Origin: Actinomycetota bacterium
GTDB lineage: Bacteria; Actinomycetota; Acidimicrobiia; Acidimicrobiales; CADCSY01
Assembly: GCA_019348555.1 (NCBI GenBank)
Contig: JAHWJH010000005.1
Span: forward strand, 1-42,548
Length of the DNA stretch: 42,548 nucleotides
Direction of reading: 5' to 3'
Made by a program: the position numbers and the translations under genes
Notes under the pieces: model-generated
Seen by the model: only the letters and a program-made list of their open reading frames with translations
What the model was told of the DNA's origin: nothing
The model's database searches: none
Shown: one piece after another, positions 17,267-26,256 of the stretch
Numbering within the stretch: the first letter of the stretch is position 1
Layout of the letters: each line of letters opens with the position of its first letter

Positions 17267-18390
17267 CCGAGCGGACCCACGCCACCGTCGACGTGTCGTC
17301 GGTCCCGGCGCAGCCGGCCGGGGCAGGGATCTACGTGCTGCGCCTGGTCGAGGCCATGGCCGCCGGGGGCGAGGTCGACCTCGACCTGGTGGCGGCGGTG
17401 GGCGACGCTCGACGCTGGGAGGCCGTCGCTCCCGCAGCGGCGGTCCATGCCGTCGCCCCCGGCCGCCGGCCGGCCCGGCTGGTGTGGGAGCAGACCCAGG
17501 CCCCCGCGCTGGCCGAGCGACTCGGCGGGCTGTGGCACGGCCCTCACTACACGATGCCCCTGCGGGCCGACGGGCCGGTGGTGGTGACGTTCCACGACCT
17601 CACCTTCTTCGACCATCCCGAGTGGCACGAGCGGGCCAAGGTCGGGTACTTCCGGCGGATGATGCGGGCCAGCGCCCAGCGGGCCGACGTGTTGGTGTGC
17701 GTCAGCGAGTACACCGCCGCCCGCCTCCACGTCGTCCTCGAACCACGGGCTCCGGTCGTGGTCATCCCCCACGGTGTCGACCACCGTCACTTCGGGACCG
17801 AGGACGACCACGACGAGCAACGCCTCACCGCCCTCGGCGTGCGCATGCCCTTCGCCGTGTTCGCCGGGACGCTCGAGCCCCGCAAGAACGTGCCGGCGCT
17901 GATCCGCGCCGTGGCCCGGCTCGCGCCGGACTTCCCCGACCTCCAGCTGGTGCTGGCCGGGCATCGCGGATGGGGCGGGCGAGAGGTCGACGCCGCCGTG
18001 GCCTCCAGCGGGCTCGGCGCACGGGTGGTCCAGCTCGGCTACGTCGACGACGCCACCCTTCCCGCCCTCTACCGCAGGGCGGCGGCGGTGGCCTACCCCT
18101 CGCTCGAGGAGGGCTTCGGCCTCCCGGCGCTGGAGGCGATGGCCTGCGGTGCGGCGGTGGTGACCACCAGCGGGTCGGCCATGGAGGAGATCGTCGACGA
18201 CGCCGCCGTGCTCGTACCCCCCAACGACGAGGAGAAGCTCACCGAGGCGCTGGAGTCGTTGCTCGCCGGTGGGCCCGAGGTGACCAGGCGCCGGGAAGCC
18301 GGGCCGGTGGTGGCCGCCCCCCACACGTGGGCGCGCTGCGCCGAGCGCCAGGTGGCGGTGTACCGCCAGGCCATCGCCGGCGCGGGGTGA
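17263..18390 (+). CDS. GT4-type glycosyltransferase, paralogue of the preceding gene
   Basis: ATG 17263 in ATGA overlap with previous stop. MTERTHATVDVSSVPAQPAGAGIYVLRLVEAM, VVVTFHDLTFFDHPEWHERAKVGYFRRMM, FAVFAGTLEPRKNVPALIRAV, AYPSLEEGFGLPALEAMACGAAVVTT. Confidence 0.9.
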   Translation: MTERTHATVDVSSVPAQPAGAGIYVLRLVEAMAAGGEVDLDLVAAVGDARRWEAVAPAAAVHAVAPGRRPARLVWEQTQAPALAERLGGLWHGPHYTMPLRADGPVVVTFHDLTFFDHPEWHERAKVGYFRRMMRASAQRADVLVCVSEYTAARLHVVLEPRAPVVVIPHGVDHRHFGTEDDHDEQRLTALGVRMPFAVFAGTLEPRKNVPALIRAVARLAPDFPDLQLVLAGHRGWGGREVDAAVASSGLGARVVQLGYVDDATLPALYRRAAAVAYPSLEEGFGLPALEAMACGAAVVTTSGSAMEEIVDDAAVLVPPNDEEKLTEALESLLAGGPEVTRRREAGPVVAAPHTWARCAERQVAVYRQAIAGAG

Positions 18391-18400
18391 GCCGACGCAG

Positions 18401-19354
18401 GTGATCACCGTGCTCGCCGGGGGCGTGGGCGCCGCCCGCTACCTGGCCGGGCTGGTGCAGGTCGTCGACCCGGCGGCGGTCACGGCCGTGGTGAACACCG
18501 CCGACGACGTGTGGCTCCACGGCCTGCGGGTCTGCCCCGACCTCGACACCGTGACCTACACGCTGGCTGGCGCGGTGGACCCCGACCAGGGCTGGGGTCT
18601 GGCCGGTGAGACGTGGTCGGCGATGACTGCCCTGGCCCGCTACGAGCGCCGGGCTCCCGAGGGTTCGCCGGCGGGGTCGACCTGGTTCCGCCTGGGTGAC
18701 CACGACCTCGCCACCCACCTCTACCGCACCGCCCGTCTCGCCGAAGGTGCCGACCTGGCCGAGGTCACCGCCGAGGTGAGCGCGGCGTGGGACGTGCGCT
18801 GCCGGCTGGTGCCCATGACCACCGACGTGGTGTCGACCCGGCTCACGCCTGCCGACGGGAGCCCCGAGCTCGGCTTCCAGGAGTACTTCGTGCGGTACCG
18901 CCACGCCGTGGCGGTGTCGGCCGTGCGTTTCGCCGGTGTCGAGCACGCCCGCCCCGCCGCCGGCGTCCTCGACGCCATCGCCACGGCCGACCGGGTGGTG
19001 GTGGCGCCGTCGAACCCGATCCTGTCGATCGCGCCGATCGTGGCCGTGCCCGGGATCGGCGAGGCGCTGGCCGAGCGACGGGCCGACGTGGTGGCCGTCT
19101 CGCCCATCGTGGCCGGCGCCGCGCTGCGGGGACCGGCCGACCGGCTCCTGGCCGAGCTGGGCCACGAGCCGTCGGTGGTGGGGGTGGCGCGCCTCTACGC
19201 CCCCTGGGTGGCCACGCTGGTGATCGACGACGCCGACGCCGGGCGGGCGGGCGAGGTGGAGGCCGCAGGCGTGCGCTGCGTGGTCGGTCCCACGGTGATG
19301 CACGGCCCGGCCGAGGCGGCGGCGCTGGCCGCGCTCACGCTCGCCGGGTCGTGA
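18401..19354 (+). CDS. cofD: 2-phospho-L-lactate transferase (F420 biosynthesis)
   Basis: MITVLAGGVGAARYLAGLVQVVDP, VVNTADDVWLHGLRVCPDLDTVTYTLAG, QGWGLAGETWSAM, VAPSNPILSIAPIVAVPGI are CofD/FbiA motifs. Confidence 0.93.
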   Translation: MITVLAGGVGAARYLAGLVQVVDPAAVTAVVNTADDVWLHGLRVCPDLDTVTYTLAGAVDPDQGWGLAGETWSAMTALARYERRAPEGSPAGSTWFRLGDHDLATHLYRTARLAEGADLAEVTAEVSAAWDVRCRLVPMTTDVVSTRLTPADGSPELGFQEYFVRYRHAVAVSAVRFAGVEHARPAAGVLDAIATADRVVVAPSNPILSIAPIVAVPGIGEALAERRADVVAVSPIVAGAALRGPADRLLAELGHEPSVVGVARLYAPWVATLVIDDADAGRAGEVEAAGVRCVVGPTVMHGPAEAAALAALTLAGS

Positions 19355-20064
19355 GGCGCCTCGAGGTCCTCGCTGTCGAGGGCATGGGCGAGGTGGCGCC
19401 GGGCGACGTGCTGGCGGCGTCGATCGTCGACGCCGTCGGCCGGGAGGGGCCGGCGCTGGCCGACGGCGACGTGGTCGTGGTCACCCAGAAGGTGGTGTCG
19501 AAGGCGGAGGGGCGCCTGGTCGAGCTCGACCCCCACGATGCCCACGCCCGGCGGCACCTGGTGGAGGAGCAGTCGCTCCGGGTGCTGCGCGTGCGCGACG
19601 AGCTGCTCATCACCGAGACCCCGCACGGCTTCGTGTGCGCCAACGCCGGGATCGACCTGTCGAACGTGGCCTCCGGCCGGGCGGCCCTGCTGCCGCTCGA
19701 CGCCGACCGCTCGGCCCGGCGCATCCGCGACGGCCTGCGGGCCCGCCTCGGCATCGAGGTGGGGGTGGTGGTGTCGGACACCTTCGGGCGCCCGTGGCGA
19801 CGTGGGTCGACCGACGTGGCCATCGGCTGCGCCGGGGTGGCGGCGGTGGTCGACCTGCGGGGCACCCCCGACGGCCTCGGCCGACCGCTGCAGGTGACGG
19901 AGGTCGCCGTCGCCGACGAGCTGGCCTCGGCCGCCGAGCTGGTCATGGGCAAGGCGTCGGGCGTGCCGGTGGCGGTGGTGCGAGGCGTCGACCCCGCCTG
20001 GCTGCGCCCTTCCTCTGTGGCCGCCGAGGTCGTCCGGCCTCCGGGCGAGAACCTGTTCTGGTGA
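19351..20064 (+). CDS. cofE: Coenzyme F420-0:L-glutamate ligase
   Basis: GTG 19351 in GTGA overlap with cofD stop. DGDVVVVTQKVVSKAEGRLVEL, GFVCANAGIDLSNV, GVVVSDTFGRPWRRGSTDVAIGCAGVAAVVDLRG. Single domain; the C-terminal extension of mycobacterial FbiB is absent. Confidence 0.92.
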   Translation: MRRLEVLAVEGMGEVAPGDVLAASIVDAVGREGPALADGDVVVVTQKVVSKAEGRLVELDPHDAHARRHLVEEQSLRVLRVRDELLITETPHGFVCANAGIDLSNVASGRAALLPLDADRSARRIRDGLRARLGIEVGVVVSDTFGRPWRRGSTDVAIGCAGVAAVVDLRGTPDGLGRPLQVTEVAVADELASAAELVMGKASGVPVAVVRGVDPAWLRPSSVAAEVVRPPGENLFW

Positions 20065-20067
20065 GTT

Positions 20068-20096
20068 TCGTCGCCGAACCGGAGGTTCGGCGACGA
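20068..20096. terminator. Strong hairpin directly after cofE
   Basis: TCGTCGCCGAACC-GGA-GGTTCGGCGACGA: 13-bp perfect arms, 3-nt loop, 3 nt after the cofE TGA. No U-tract follows on the plus strand. Confidence 0.7.
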
Positions 20097-20113
20097 GTGG
20101 TTCGTGCTCCGGC

Positions 20114-20132
20114 CGGCCGGCAGAGCCGGCCG
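20114..20132. repeat. Second hairpin in the same intergenic region
   Basis: CGGCCGGC-AGA-GCCGGCCG: 8-bp perfect arms, 3-nt loop. Confidence 0.7.
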
Positions 20133-20205
20133 ACCTGCGCGCTGAACACCCCTTCGGGCTCGCTTCGCTCGCCCGGACCGCCAGCCAGGGCGGCGCCTCC
20201 GGCGC

Positions 20206-20265
20206 CGGGGTTGGCCGGCGGAAAGAACAAAACCTCGGGGTTGGCCGGTGGCGAAGGAAAAACGG
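20206..20265. repeat. Two imperfect ~30-bp tandem units
   Basis: cggggttggccggcggaaagaacaaaacct followed by cggggttggccggtggcgaaggaaaaacgg. Confidence 0.7.
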
Positions 20266-21213
20266 CTACGTGTCGGCGAAGTAGCGGAGGACGGCCGCCG
20301 TGCCCTCTTCGAGAGTGGTCCAGGGAGCCCAGCCGAGGTGGATGCGGGCCCGGGCGGGATCGAGGGCCGAGCGGGCCAGCTCACCGGGGCGGGCGGGGGC
20401 ATGGACGGGGGCGGCGTCGGGGCGTCCGGCGGCGGCGGCCATCACCTCGTAGAGGTGCAGGACCGAGGTCTCGACGGCGGTGCCGATGTTGCACAGCACC
20501 CCGCTGCCGCGGTCGGCGGCGCGCACGAAGGCGTCGACCACATCGTCGACGTAGACGAAGTCGCGGGTCTGCAGGCCGTCGCCGAAGACCGTGCACGGCT
20601 CCCCGGCGAGGAGGCGGCCGGCGAAGATGGCCACCACGCCGGCCTCGCCGTGGGGGTCCTGGCGGGGGCCGTAGACGTTGGCCAGGGCCAGGGCGGTGAA
20701 CTCGAGGCCGTGCAGGGACCGGTAGGCCACCAGGTAGTCGCCCACCGCCTTCTTGGCCACGCCGTAGGGCGACAGTGGCTGCTGGGGGTGCGCCTCGGTG
20801 ACGGGCAGGTCGGTGGGATCGGGATCGCCGTAGATGGTGCCGCCGCTCGACGCGAACACGACCTTGCGCGCTCCCGCGGCCCGGGCGCCCTCCAACACGT
20901 TGAGGCTGCCGACCACGTTGACCTGGGCGTCGAACGCCGGGCGGGCCACCGATACCCGCACGTCGGCCTGAGCGGCGAGGTGGAACACCACCTCGGGCTT
21001 GCTGCGCTCGATGACCTTGACCACCTCGGGCGAGACGATGTCGAGCTGGTGCACCCGCAGCTCGTGGGCGCGCTCGGAGCGGGCGTCGGCCAGATTGGCC
21101 AGCGACCCACTCGAGAGGTCGTCGACCACGTCGACGGCGTGGCCCTCGGCGAGCAGCCGATCCACCAGGGTGGAGCCGATGAAACCGGCCCCGCCGGTGA
21201 CGAGGGTCCTCAC
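20266..21213 (-). CDS. NAD-dependent nucleotide-sugar epimerase (GalE-like extended SDR)
   Basis: VRTLVTGGAGFIGSTLVDRLLAEGHAVDVVDDLSSG, VFASSGGTIYGDP, SPYGVAKKAVGDYL, ALANVYGPRQDPHGEAGVVAIF, RDFVYVDDVVDAFVRA. Start GTG 21213. Confidence 0.9.
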   Translation of the reverse strand: MRTLVTGGAGFIGSTLVDRLLAEGHAVDVVDDLSSGSLANLADARSERAHELRVHQLDIVSPEVVKVIERSKPEVVFHLAAQADVRVSVARPAFDAQVNVVGSLNVLEGARAAGARKVVFASSGGTIYGDPDPTDLPVTEAHPQQPLSPYGVAKKAVGDYLVAYRSLHGLEFTALALANVYGPRQDPHGEAGVVAIFAGRLLAGEPCTVFGDGLQTRDFVYVDDVVDAFVRAADRGSGVLCNIGTAVETSVLHLYEVMAAAAGRPDAAPVHAPARPGELARSALDPARARIHLGWAPWTTLEEGTAAVLRYFADT

Positions 21214-21217
21214 GCCT

Positions 21218-22246
21218 CTAGGTCGCCCACGTATCGGGCGTGGGCAGGACCGCCCCGTCGAGCGAGGTGCCACCCGCCACCTCGGTGTCGTTGCCGATCA
21301 CCGAGAGCCCGGTGACGGTGGCGGCATCGCCGACGACCGCCGAGGCACCGATCACCGATCGCCGGACGGTGGCGCCGTTGCCGATCACCGCTCGCGAGAA
21401 CACGATCGAGTCCTCGACGCGGGCGTTGCGCCCGATGCGACATCCGGGGCCCAGGGCCGAGCGCGTCACGGTGGCCGAGGTCGCCACCATGGCGCTCGGA
21501 GCGACGGCAACGGTGGGATCGCCGACGGCGCGGTCGAGCAGGTCGAGGGTGGCCTGGACGTAGCGCTCCGGCGTGCCGACGTCGATCCACCATCCCTTGG
21601 CCACCGTGGCGTGGAGCACACCGTCGGCCACCATGGAGGGGAAGGTCTCCCGTTCGATGTTGACCCGCCGGCCGTCGGGGATGCGCTCGAGGACCTCGGG
21701 TTCGAGGACGTAGTAGCCGGCGTTGATGGCCGAGCCGGGAGCGTGGCCCGCGGGCGGCTTCTCGACGAACGCCGAGACCCGGCCCTCGGCATCGGTGCTG
21801 ACCACGCCGTAGGCGGAAGGGTCCTCGACGCCGACGAGCTGGATGCTGGCCTGGGCGGCCGACCGTTGGGCGGCGGCGTCGTGGAACGTGACCAGGTCCG
21901 ACAGGTCGATGTCGCTGAGCACGTCGCCGTTGACCACCACGAAGCGCTCGTCGATGCCGGCGTTGGTGGCAGCGAAGCGTATGGCCCCGGCGGTGTCGAG
22001 CGGCTCCGGTTCCACGGCGTAGACCAGGCGCACGCCGGCGCAGGTGGCATCGGGGTAGGCCCTCGAGAAGGCATCCGGCCGGTAGCCCAGCGACAGCACG
22101 ACCTCCTCGACGCCGTGCTCGGCGAGATGCGCCAACACGTGCTCGATCATCGGCTTGCCGGCCACCGGCAGCATCTGCTTGGGGGTCCGCAGGGTGAGCG
22201 GACGCAGGCGCGTGCCGAGCCCACCGACCAGGACGACGGCTCTCAT
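21218..22246 (-). CDS. Sugar-1-phosphate nucleotidyltransferase, mannose-1-phosphate guanylyltransferase-like, with C-terminal left-handed beta-helix repeats
   Basis: MRAVVLVGGLGTRLRPLTLRTPKQMLPVAGKPMIEHVL; FVVVNGDVLSDIDLSDLV; C-terminal hexapeptide-like repeats SALGPGCRIGRNARVEDSIVFSRAVIGNGATVRRSVIG. Confidence 0.9.
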   Translation of the reverse strand: MRAVVLVGGLGTRLRPLTLRTPKQMLPVAGKPMIEHVLAHLAEHGVEEVVLSLGYRPDAFSRAYPDATCAGVRLVYAVEPEPLDTAGAIRFAATNAGIDERFVVVNGDVLSDIDLSDLVTFHDAAAQRSAAQASIQLVGVEDPSAYGVVSTDAEGRVSAFVEKPPAGHAPGSAINAGYYVLEPEVLERIPDGRRVNIERETFPSMVADGVLHATVAKGWWIDVGTPERYVQATLDLLDRAVGDPTVAVAPSAMVATSATVTRSALGPGCRIGRNARVEDSIVFSRAVIGNGATVRRSVIGASAVVGDAATVTGLSVIGNDTEVAGGTSLDGAVLPTPDTWAT

Positions 22247-22863
22247 ACGTCGGCGGGCGTGGTGCCGGCGGAGGGCGGCTTGGGGATGTCGGCGCCCTCG
22301 GGAGCGAAGGCGATGGTGACCAGGCTGCCGTCGCTCGGGGCGTAGTCGCCGAAGTCGCCGTCCAGCAGGAAACCCGTCTGCTCGGCGTTGGAGCCCCACA
22401 CCTTGACCTGGACCACGCCCGGCTCGCCACCGCAGTCGTCGCCGTTGGCCAGGGCCTGGCCGCCGGGCAGCACCAGCCGCTCGTCGGTGATCTCCATGCC
22501 GACGGTGTCGGCGAACGCGGCGAGGTTGGCCCCGTCGCCGGTGTAGCGGGTGCCGAAGGGATGGATGTGCATCAGGCCGTCGCCGTGGGAGTGGATGCCG
22601 CTGACGTCCTGCTTGGCGTCGTTGGGGTTGGGCTGGAAATCCCCGCACACGTAGATGCCCACCGCTGCGTGCCAGTGGTCGCCCAGCACCGGAGGGTCGG
22701 CCGCTGCCCTCTCGCCCCCGCGGGAGACGAAGATCAACACCGCCCCCAGCGCGACGACCGCCGCCATGGCCAGCGGCCACGCCAAGCTGGAGCGCGACGA
22801 GCTCTGCCGCCCGGCGGCACGCGCCGCCCGTGCGACCTTCTTGTTGGATGAGGCCCGTCCCAT
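22243..22863 (-). CDS. Conserved-looking secreted/membrane-anchored His-rich protein of unknown function
   Basis: MGRASSNKKVARAARAAGRQSSSRSSLAWPLAMAAVVALGAVLIFVS single TM, then DHWHAAVGIYVCGDFQPN...GIHSHGDGLMHIHPFGTRYTGDGANL. ATGA overlap with the downstream nucleotidyltransferase gene. Confidence 0.75.
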   Translation of the reverse strand: MGRASSNKKVARAARAAGRQSSSRSSLAWPLAMAAVVALGAVLIFVSRGGERAAADPPVLGDHWHAAVGIYVCGDFQPNPNDAKQDVSGIHSHGDGLMHIHPFGTRYTGDGANLAAFADTVGMEITDERLVLPGGQALANGDDCGGEPGVVQVKVWGSNAEQTGFLLDGDFGDYAPSDGSLVTIAFAPEGADIPKPPSAGTTPADV

Positions 22864-22873
22864 AGCGCGGGTC

Positions 22874-22879
22874 ACCCTA
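22874..22879 (-). promoter_or_regulatory. TAGGGT -10-like box, 10 nt before ATG 22863
   Basis: Minus strand ggTAGGGTgacccgcgctATG. Confidence 0.5.
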
Positions 22880-22916
22880 CCGGTCCGGCGTGGAGCGGCG
22901 GAGGTCGACCGCTTTG

Positions 22917-23810
22917 CTACGGGGCGGCGTGAGGGCGTCCCCGAGCGGCCCGCTGGGCCCAGGCCAGCCCCGTGCGCAGCACGAGGGCGACGGCCATCAC
23001 CGGCAACAAGAGGCGCTGCCGTCCGGCGCTGGTCTTGGCCGCGTAGCGCAGCAGCGAGCGATGGTGGGCGGCGATCATGCGGTAGGGGGTCTGGTCGGTC
23101 GAGCGACCGATGGCGTGCACCACCACCGCCGCCGGCTGGTAGCCCGTCCTCCATCCTGCCCCGCGCAGGCGCCAGCACAGATCGACGTCCTCCAGGTACA
23201 TGAAGAAGCGCTCGTCGAAGCCGCCGACGGCGTCCCACGCCTGGCGCCGGACGAGGAAGTGGGTGCCTGCGACCCAGTCGACGTCGGCGGCCACGGCGTG
23301 ATCCCAGTCGAGCATGCGGTAGCGGCGGCTGAACGGGTTCGCCGGCCACACGAAGTGCAAGAAGGCGTGCCCGGCGGCGTCGGCCAGGTCGGGGAAGGTG
23401 CGCACCGAGGGGTAGAGGGCGCCGTCGGGAGTCTGCACCCGGGGTCCCACGACAGCCAGGCCGGGGTCGTTCTCCAGGGCGTCGACCAGCGCGGCGGTCG
23501 CACCCGGCTCCACCACGACGTCGGGGTTCATCACCGCCACGTAGGGGGTGGAGGTGCGGGCCACGCCCACGTTGGCGGCGCTGCCAAAGCCGAGGTTGCG
23601 GGACAGGGCGACCACCTCCACGCCCGGCCGTCCCCGTGCGGCGTCGGCGGAACCGTCGACCGAGGCGTTGTCGACGACGACGATGTGGTCGATGCCCTCC
23701 CGGCGCAGGCTCTCGACGCAGGTCAGAAGCAGGTCGCGGACGTTGTAGCTGACGACCACCGCGGCCACCGGGCAGCCGCTGGCGGGAACGTGGTGGTCGG
23801 CTCCGCTCAC
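22917..23810 (-). CDS. Family 2 glycosyltransferase, WbbL/rhamnosyltransferase-like
   Basis: [116 protein letters not shown] start in GTGA overlap. Confidence 0.88.
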   Translation of the reverse strand: MSGADHHVPASGCPVAAVVVSYNVRDLLLTCVESLRREGIDHIVVVDNASVDGSADAARGRPGVEVVALSRNLGFGSAANVGVARTSTPYVAVMNPDVVVEPGATAALVDALENDPGLAVVGPRVQTPDGALYPSVRTFPDLADAAGHAFLHFVWPANPFSRRYRMLDWDHAVAADVDWVAGTHFLVRRQAWDAVGGFDERFFMYLEDVDLCWRLRGAGWRTGYQPAAVVVHAIGRSTDQTPYRMIAAHHRSLLRYAAKTSAGRQRLLLPVMAVALVLRTGLAWAQRAARGRPHAAP

Positions 23811-24751
23811 GCTCCGCCCGAGGCGGCCAACCACGCTGCCGTGCGGGCGAGGCCTTCGACCAGGTCGACCTTCGGCTCCCAGCCCAGGAGGTTGCGGGCG
23901 AGGGTGATGTCGGGGCGGCGCTGGGTGGGGTCGTCCTCCGGCAGTGGCTCGAACACCACCGGCGACGACGATCCGGTGACCTCGCACACGAGCTCGGCGA
24001 GCTGGGCCACGGTGTGCTCGACCGGGTTGCCGATGTTGATGGGCCCGACGTGGTCGCCGTCGAGCAGCGTCAGCAGCCCGGCCACCTGGTCGTCGACGTA
24101 GCAGAAGCTGCGGGTCTGGCTGCCGTCGCCGTAGCAGGTGAGTGGCGTGCCCCGGAGCGCCTGGACCAGCAGCGTCGACACCACCCGCCCGTCGTCGGCC
24201 CTCAGGCGGGGGCCGTAGGTGTTGAAGATGCGGGCGATGCGGACCTGGACCCCGTGGGCCCGGTGGTACGCCATGGTCATGGCCTCGGCGAAGCGCTTGG
24301 CCTCGTCGTAGACGCCCCTCGGGCCGACGGGGTTGACGTGGCCCCAGTAGGTCTCGGGCTGGGGGTGCACCTGGGGGTCGCCGTAGACCTCGCTGGTCGA
24401 CGCCAGGAGGTACCGGGCGCCCTTGTCCTTGGCCAGACCGAGGGTGTTGTGGGTGCCGAGGCTTCCCACCTTGAGGGTCTGGATGGGCAGGTCGAGATAG
24501 TCCTTCGGCGACGCCGGGCTGGCGAAGTGCAACACGGCGTGCACCGGGCCCGGCACCCACACGTAGGTGCTCACGTCGTGGCGCACGAACGTGAAGCCGT
24601 CGGTGCCGAAGAGCTGCTCGATGTTGCCGAGGCGACCGGTCGAGAGGTTGTCGATGGCGACCACCTCCTCGCCCCGCTCCAACAGGGCCTCGCACAGATG
24701 GGATCCGAGGAACCCGGCGCCTCCGGTGACCACCACCCGCCGACCCGCCAT
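23807..24751 (-). CDS. UDP-glucuronate decarboxylase (UDP-xylose synthase-like SDR)
   Basis: [153 protein letters not shown]. Confidence 0.92.
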   Translation of the reverse strand: MAGRRVVVTGGAGFLGSHLCEALLERGEEVVAIDNLSTGRLGNIEQLFGTDGFTFVRHDVSTYVWVPGPVHAVLHFASPASPKDYLDLPIQTLKVGSLGTHNTLGLAKDKGARYLLASTSEVYGDPQVHPQPETYWGHVNPVGPRGVYDEAKRFAEAMTMAYHRAHGVQVRIARIFNTYGPRLRADDGRVVSTLLVQALRGTPLTCYGDGSQTRSFCYVDDQVAGLLTLLDGDHVGPINIGNPVEHTVAQLAELVCEVTGSSSPVVFEPLPEDDPTQRRPDITLARNLLGWEPKVDLVEGLARTAAWLAASGGA

Positions 24752-26046
24752 CAGTCGCGGCCCACGCCCACGTAGGTGAAGCCCTGCCGGCGGAGGAGGG
24801 CAGCGTCGAGGAGGTTGCGGGTGTCGACGATGCGGGCACCGGCCATGAGGCCGGCGACCTTGTCGAAGTCGAGCCAGCGGAACTCGTCCCACTCGGTGAG
24901 CACGATCAGCACGTCGGCGCCTTCGCACACGGCGTAGGGGTCGGTGGAGGTGGCAATGCCGTCGAGGTGGGCGCCGCGCGGGGTCACCGCCTCGGCCACC
25001 GCCGGGTCGTAGGCACGCACGTCGGCGCCTCGTGCCTGCAGGCGGCGGATGACCTGGATGGCCGGCGAGTCGCGCAGATCGTCGGTGCGGGCCTTGAACG
25101 TGAGGCCCCACGCCGCCACCCGGCAGCCGTCGAAGAGATCGCCCAGCACCCGCTCGACCTTGTCGGCCATGCGCTCGTACTGCTCGTCGTTGACGGTGAT
25201 GACGCCCTTGAGGAGGCCGAAGTCGTAACCGGCGTCCTCGGCGATGCGCACCATGGCCCGCGTGTCCTTGGGGAAGCAGCTCCCACCCCAACCTGGTCCC
25301 GGCTTGAGGAACTCGAAGCCGATGCGCCGGTCGTGGCCCATGCCGAGCACGACCTCGCGCACGTCGGCTCCCACCGCCTCGCACACGTTGGCGAGGGCGT
25401 TCACGAAGCTCACCTTGGTGGCGAGGAAGGCGTTCGAGGCGTACTTGATGGTCTCGGCCGAAGCCGGGTCGGTGATCACCAGAGGCGCCCGGAGCCGCTC
25501 GAACAGCTCGGCCACCCGCATGGCGACTGCCTGGTCGTCGCTGCCGATCACGATGCGGTCGGGGTGGAGGCAGTCGTGCACCGCCGAGCCCTCGCGCAGG
25601 AACTCGGGGTTGGACACGACGAACACGTCGTCGCGCCCCAGGGCCTCCTCCACCACCCGGGTGGAGCCCACCGGAACCGTCGACTTGTTGATCACGATGC
25701 ACTCGGGGTGCAGGAGTGGGCCGATCTCCGTTGCGGCGTCGCGCACGTAGGTCAGATCCGCCGAGCCGTCGTCGCCCTGGGGAGTGGGAACGCACAGGAA
25801 CACGAACTCCGCCTCCTCCACCGCCGAGCGAGCTCCGAGCACGAACGACAGCCGGCCGCCGTCGAGGCCCTCGCGGACCAACTCCTCGAGCCCGGCCTCG
25901 AGGATGGGCAGCTCGCCCCGGTTGAGACGTTCCACCTTGTCGGGCACCACGTCGGCGCAGGTCACGACGTGGCCGAGGTGGGCGAGATAGGCACCGGTGG
26001 TCAGGCCGACGTAACCGGTGCCGACGACGGCGATGGTCGAGTTCAC
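24751..26046 (-). CDS. ugd: UDP-glucose 6-dehydrogenase
   Basis: [124 protein letters not shown]. Confidence 0.95.
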   Translation of the reverse strand: MNSTIAVVGTGYVGLTTGAYLAHLGHVVTCADVVPDKVERLNRGELPILEAGLEELVREGLDGGRLSFVLGARSAVEEAEFVFLCVPTPQGDDGSADLTYVRDAATEIGPLLHPECIVINKSTVPVGSTRVVEEALGRDDVFVVSNPEFLREGSAVHDCLHPDRIVIGSDDQAVAMRVAELFERLRAPLVITDPASAETIKYASNAFLATKVSFVNALANVCEAVGADVREVVLGMGHDRRIGFEFLKPGPGWGGSCFPKDTRAMVRIAEDAGYDFGLLKGVITVNDEQYERMADKVERVLGDLFDGCRVAAWGLTFKARTDDLRDSPAIQVIRRLQARGADVRAYDPAVAEAVTPRGAHLDGIATSTDPYAVCEGADVLIVLTEWDEFRWLDFDKVAGLMAGARIVDTRNLLDAALLRRQGFTYVGVGRD

Positions 26047-26053
26047 GCCGTGA

Positions 26054-26059
26054 AGCCTA
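26054..26059 (-). promoter_or_regulatory. TAGGCT -10-like box, 7 nt before GTG 26046 (ugd operon)
   Basis: Minus strand TAGGCTtcacggcGTG. Confidence 0.5.
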
Positions 26060-26256
26060 GGAGGCCGGTGCGCAACGGCCGAACCCGGCCGGCCGCCCTG
26101 AGGCGCGGCGCAGCGCCCAGCGCGCATCGCGCCGCCACCGGCGCTGTGTGCCCTCGCTCGATAGGCGCATACCACCGGCACGGACCCGACCCGAGCGGTA
26201 GCATCCTGGCCCTGTTGGCGCCGAGGCTAGGCGCCCCACGAACGGAAGGTGCCGGG

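Noticed and set aside
24967-26256. N-terminal extension of the 981-aa plus ORF before the substrate-binding protein
   Set aside because: Antisense to ugd; the lipoprotein signal and SD place the true start at 26257.
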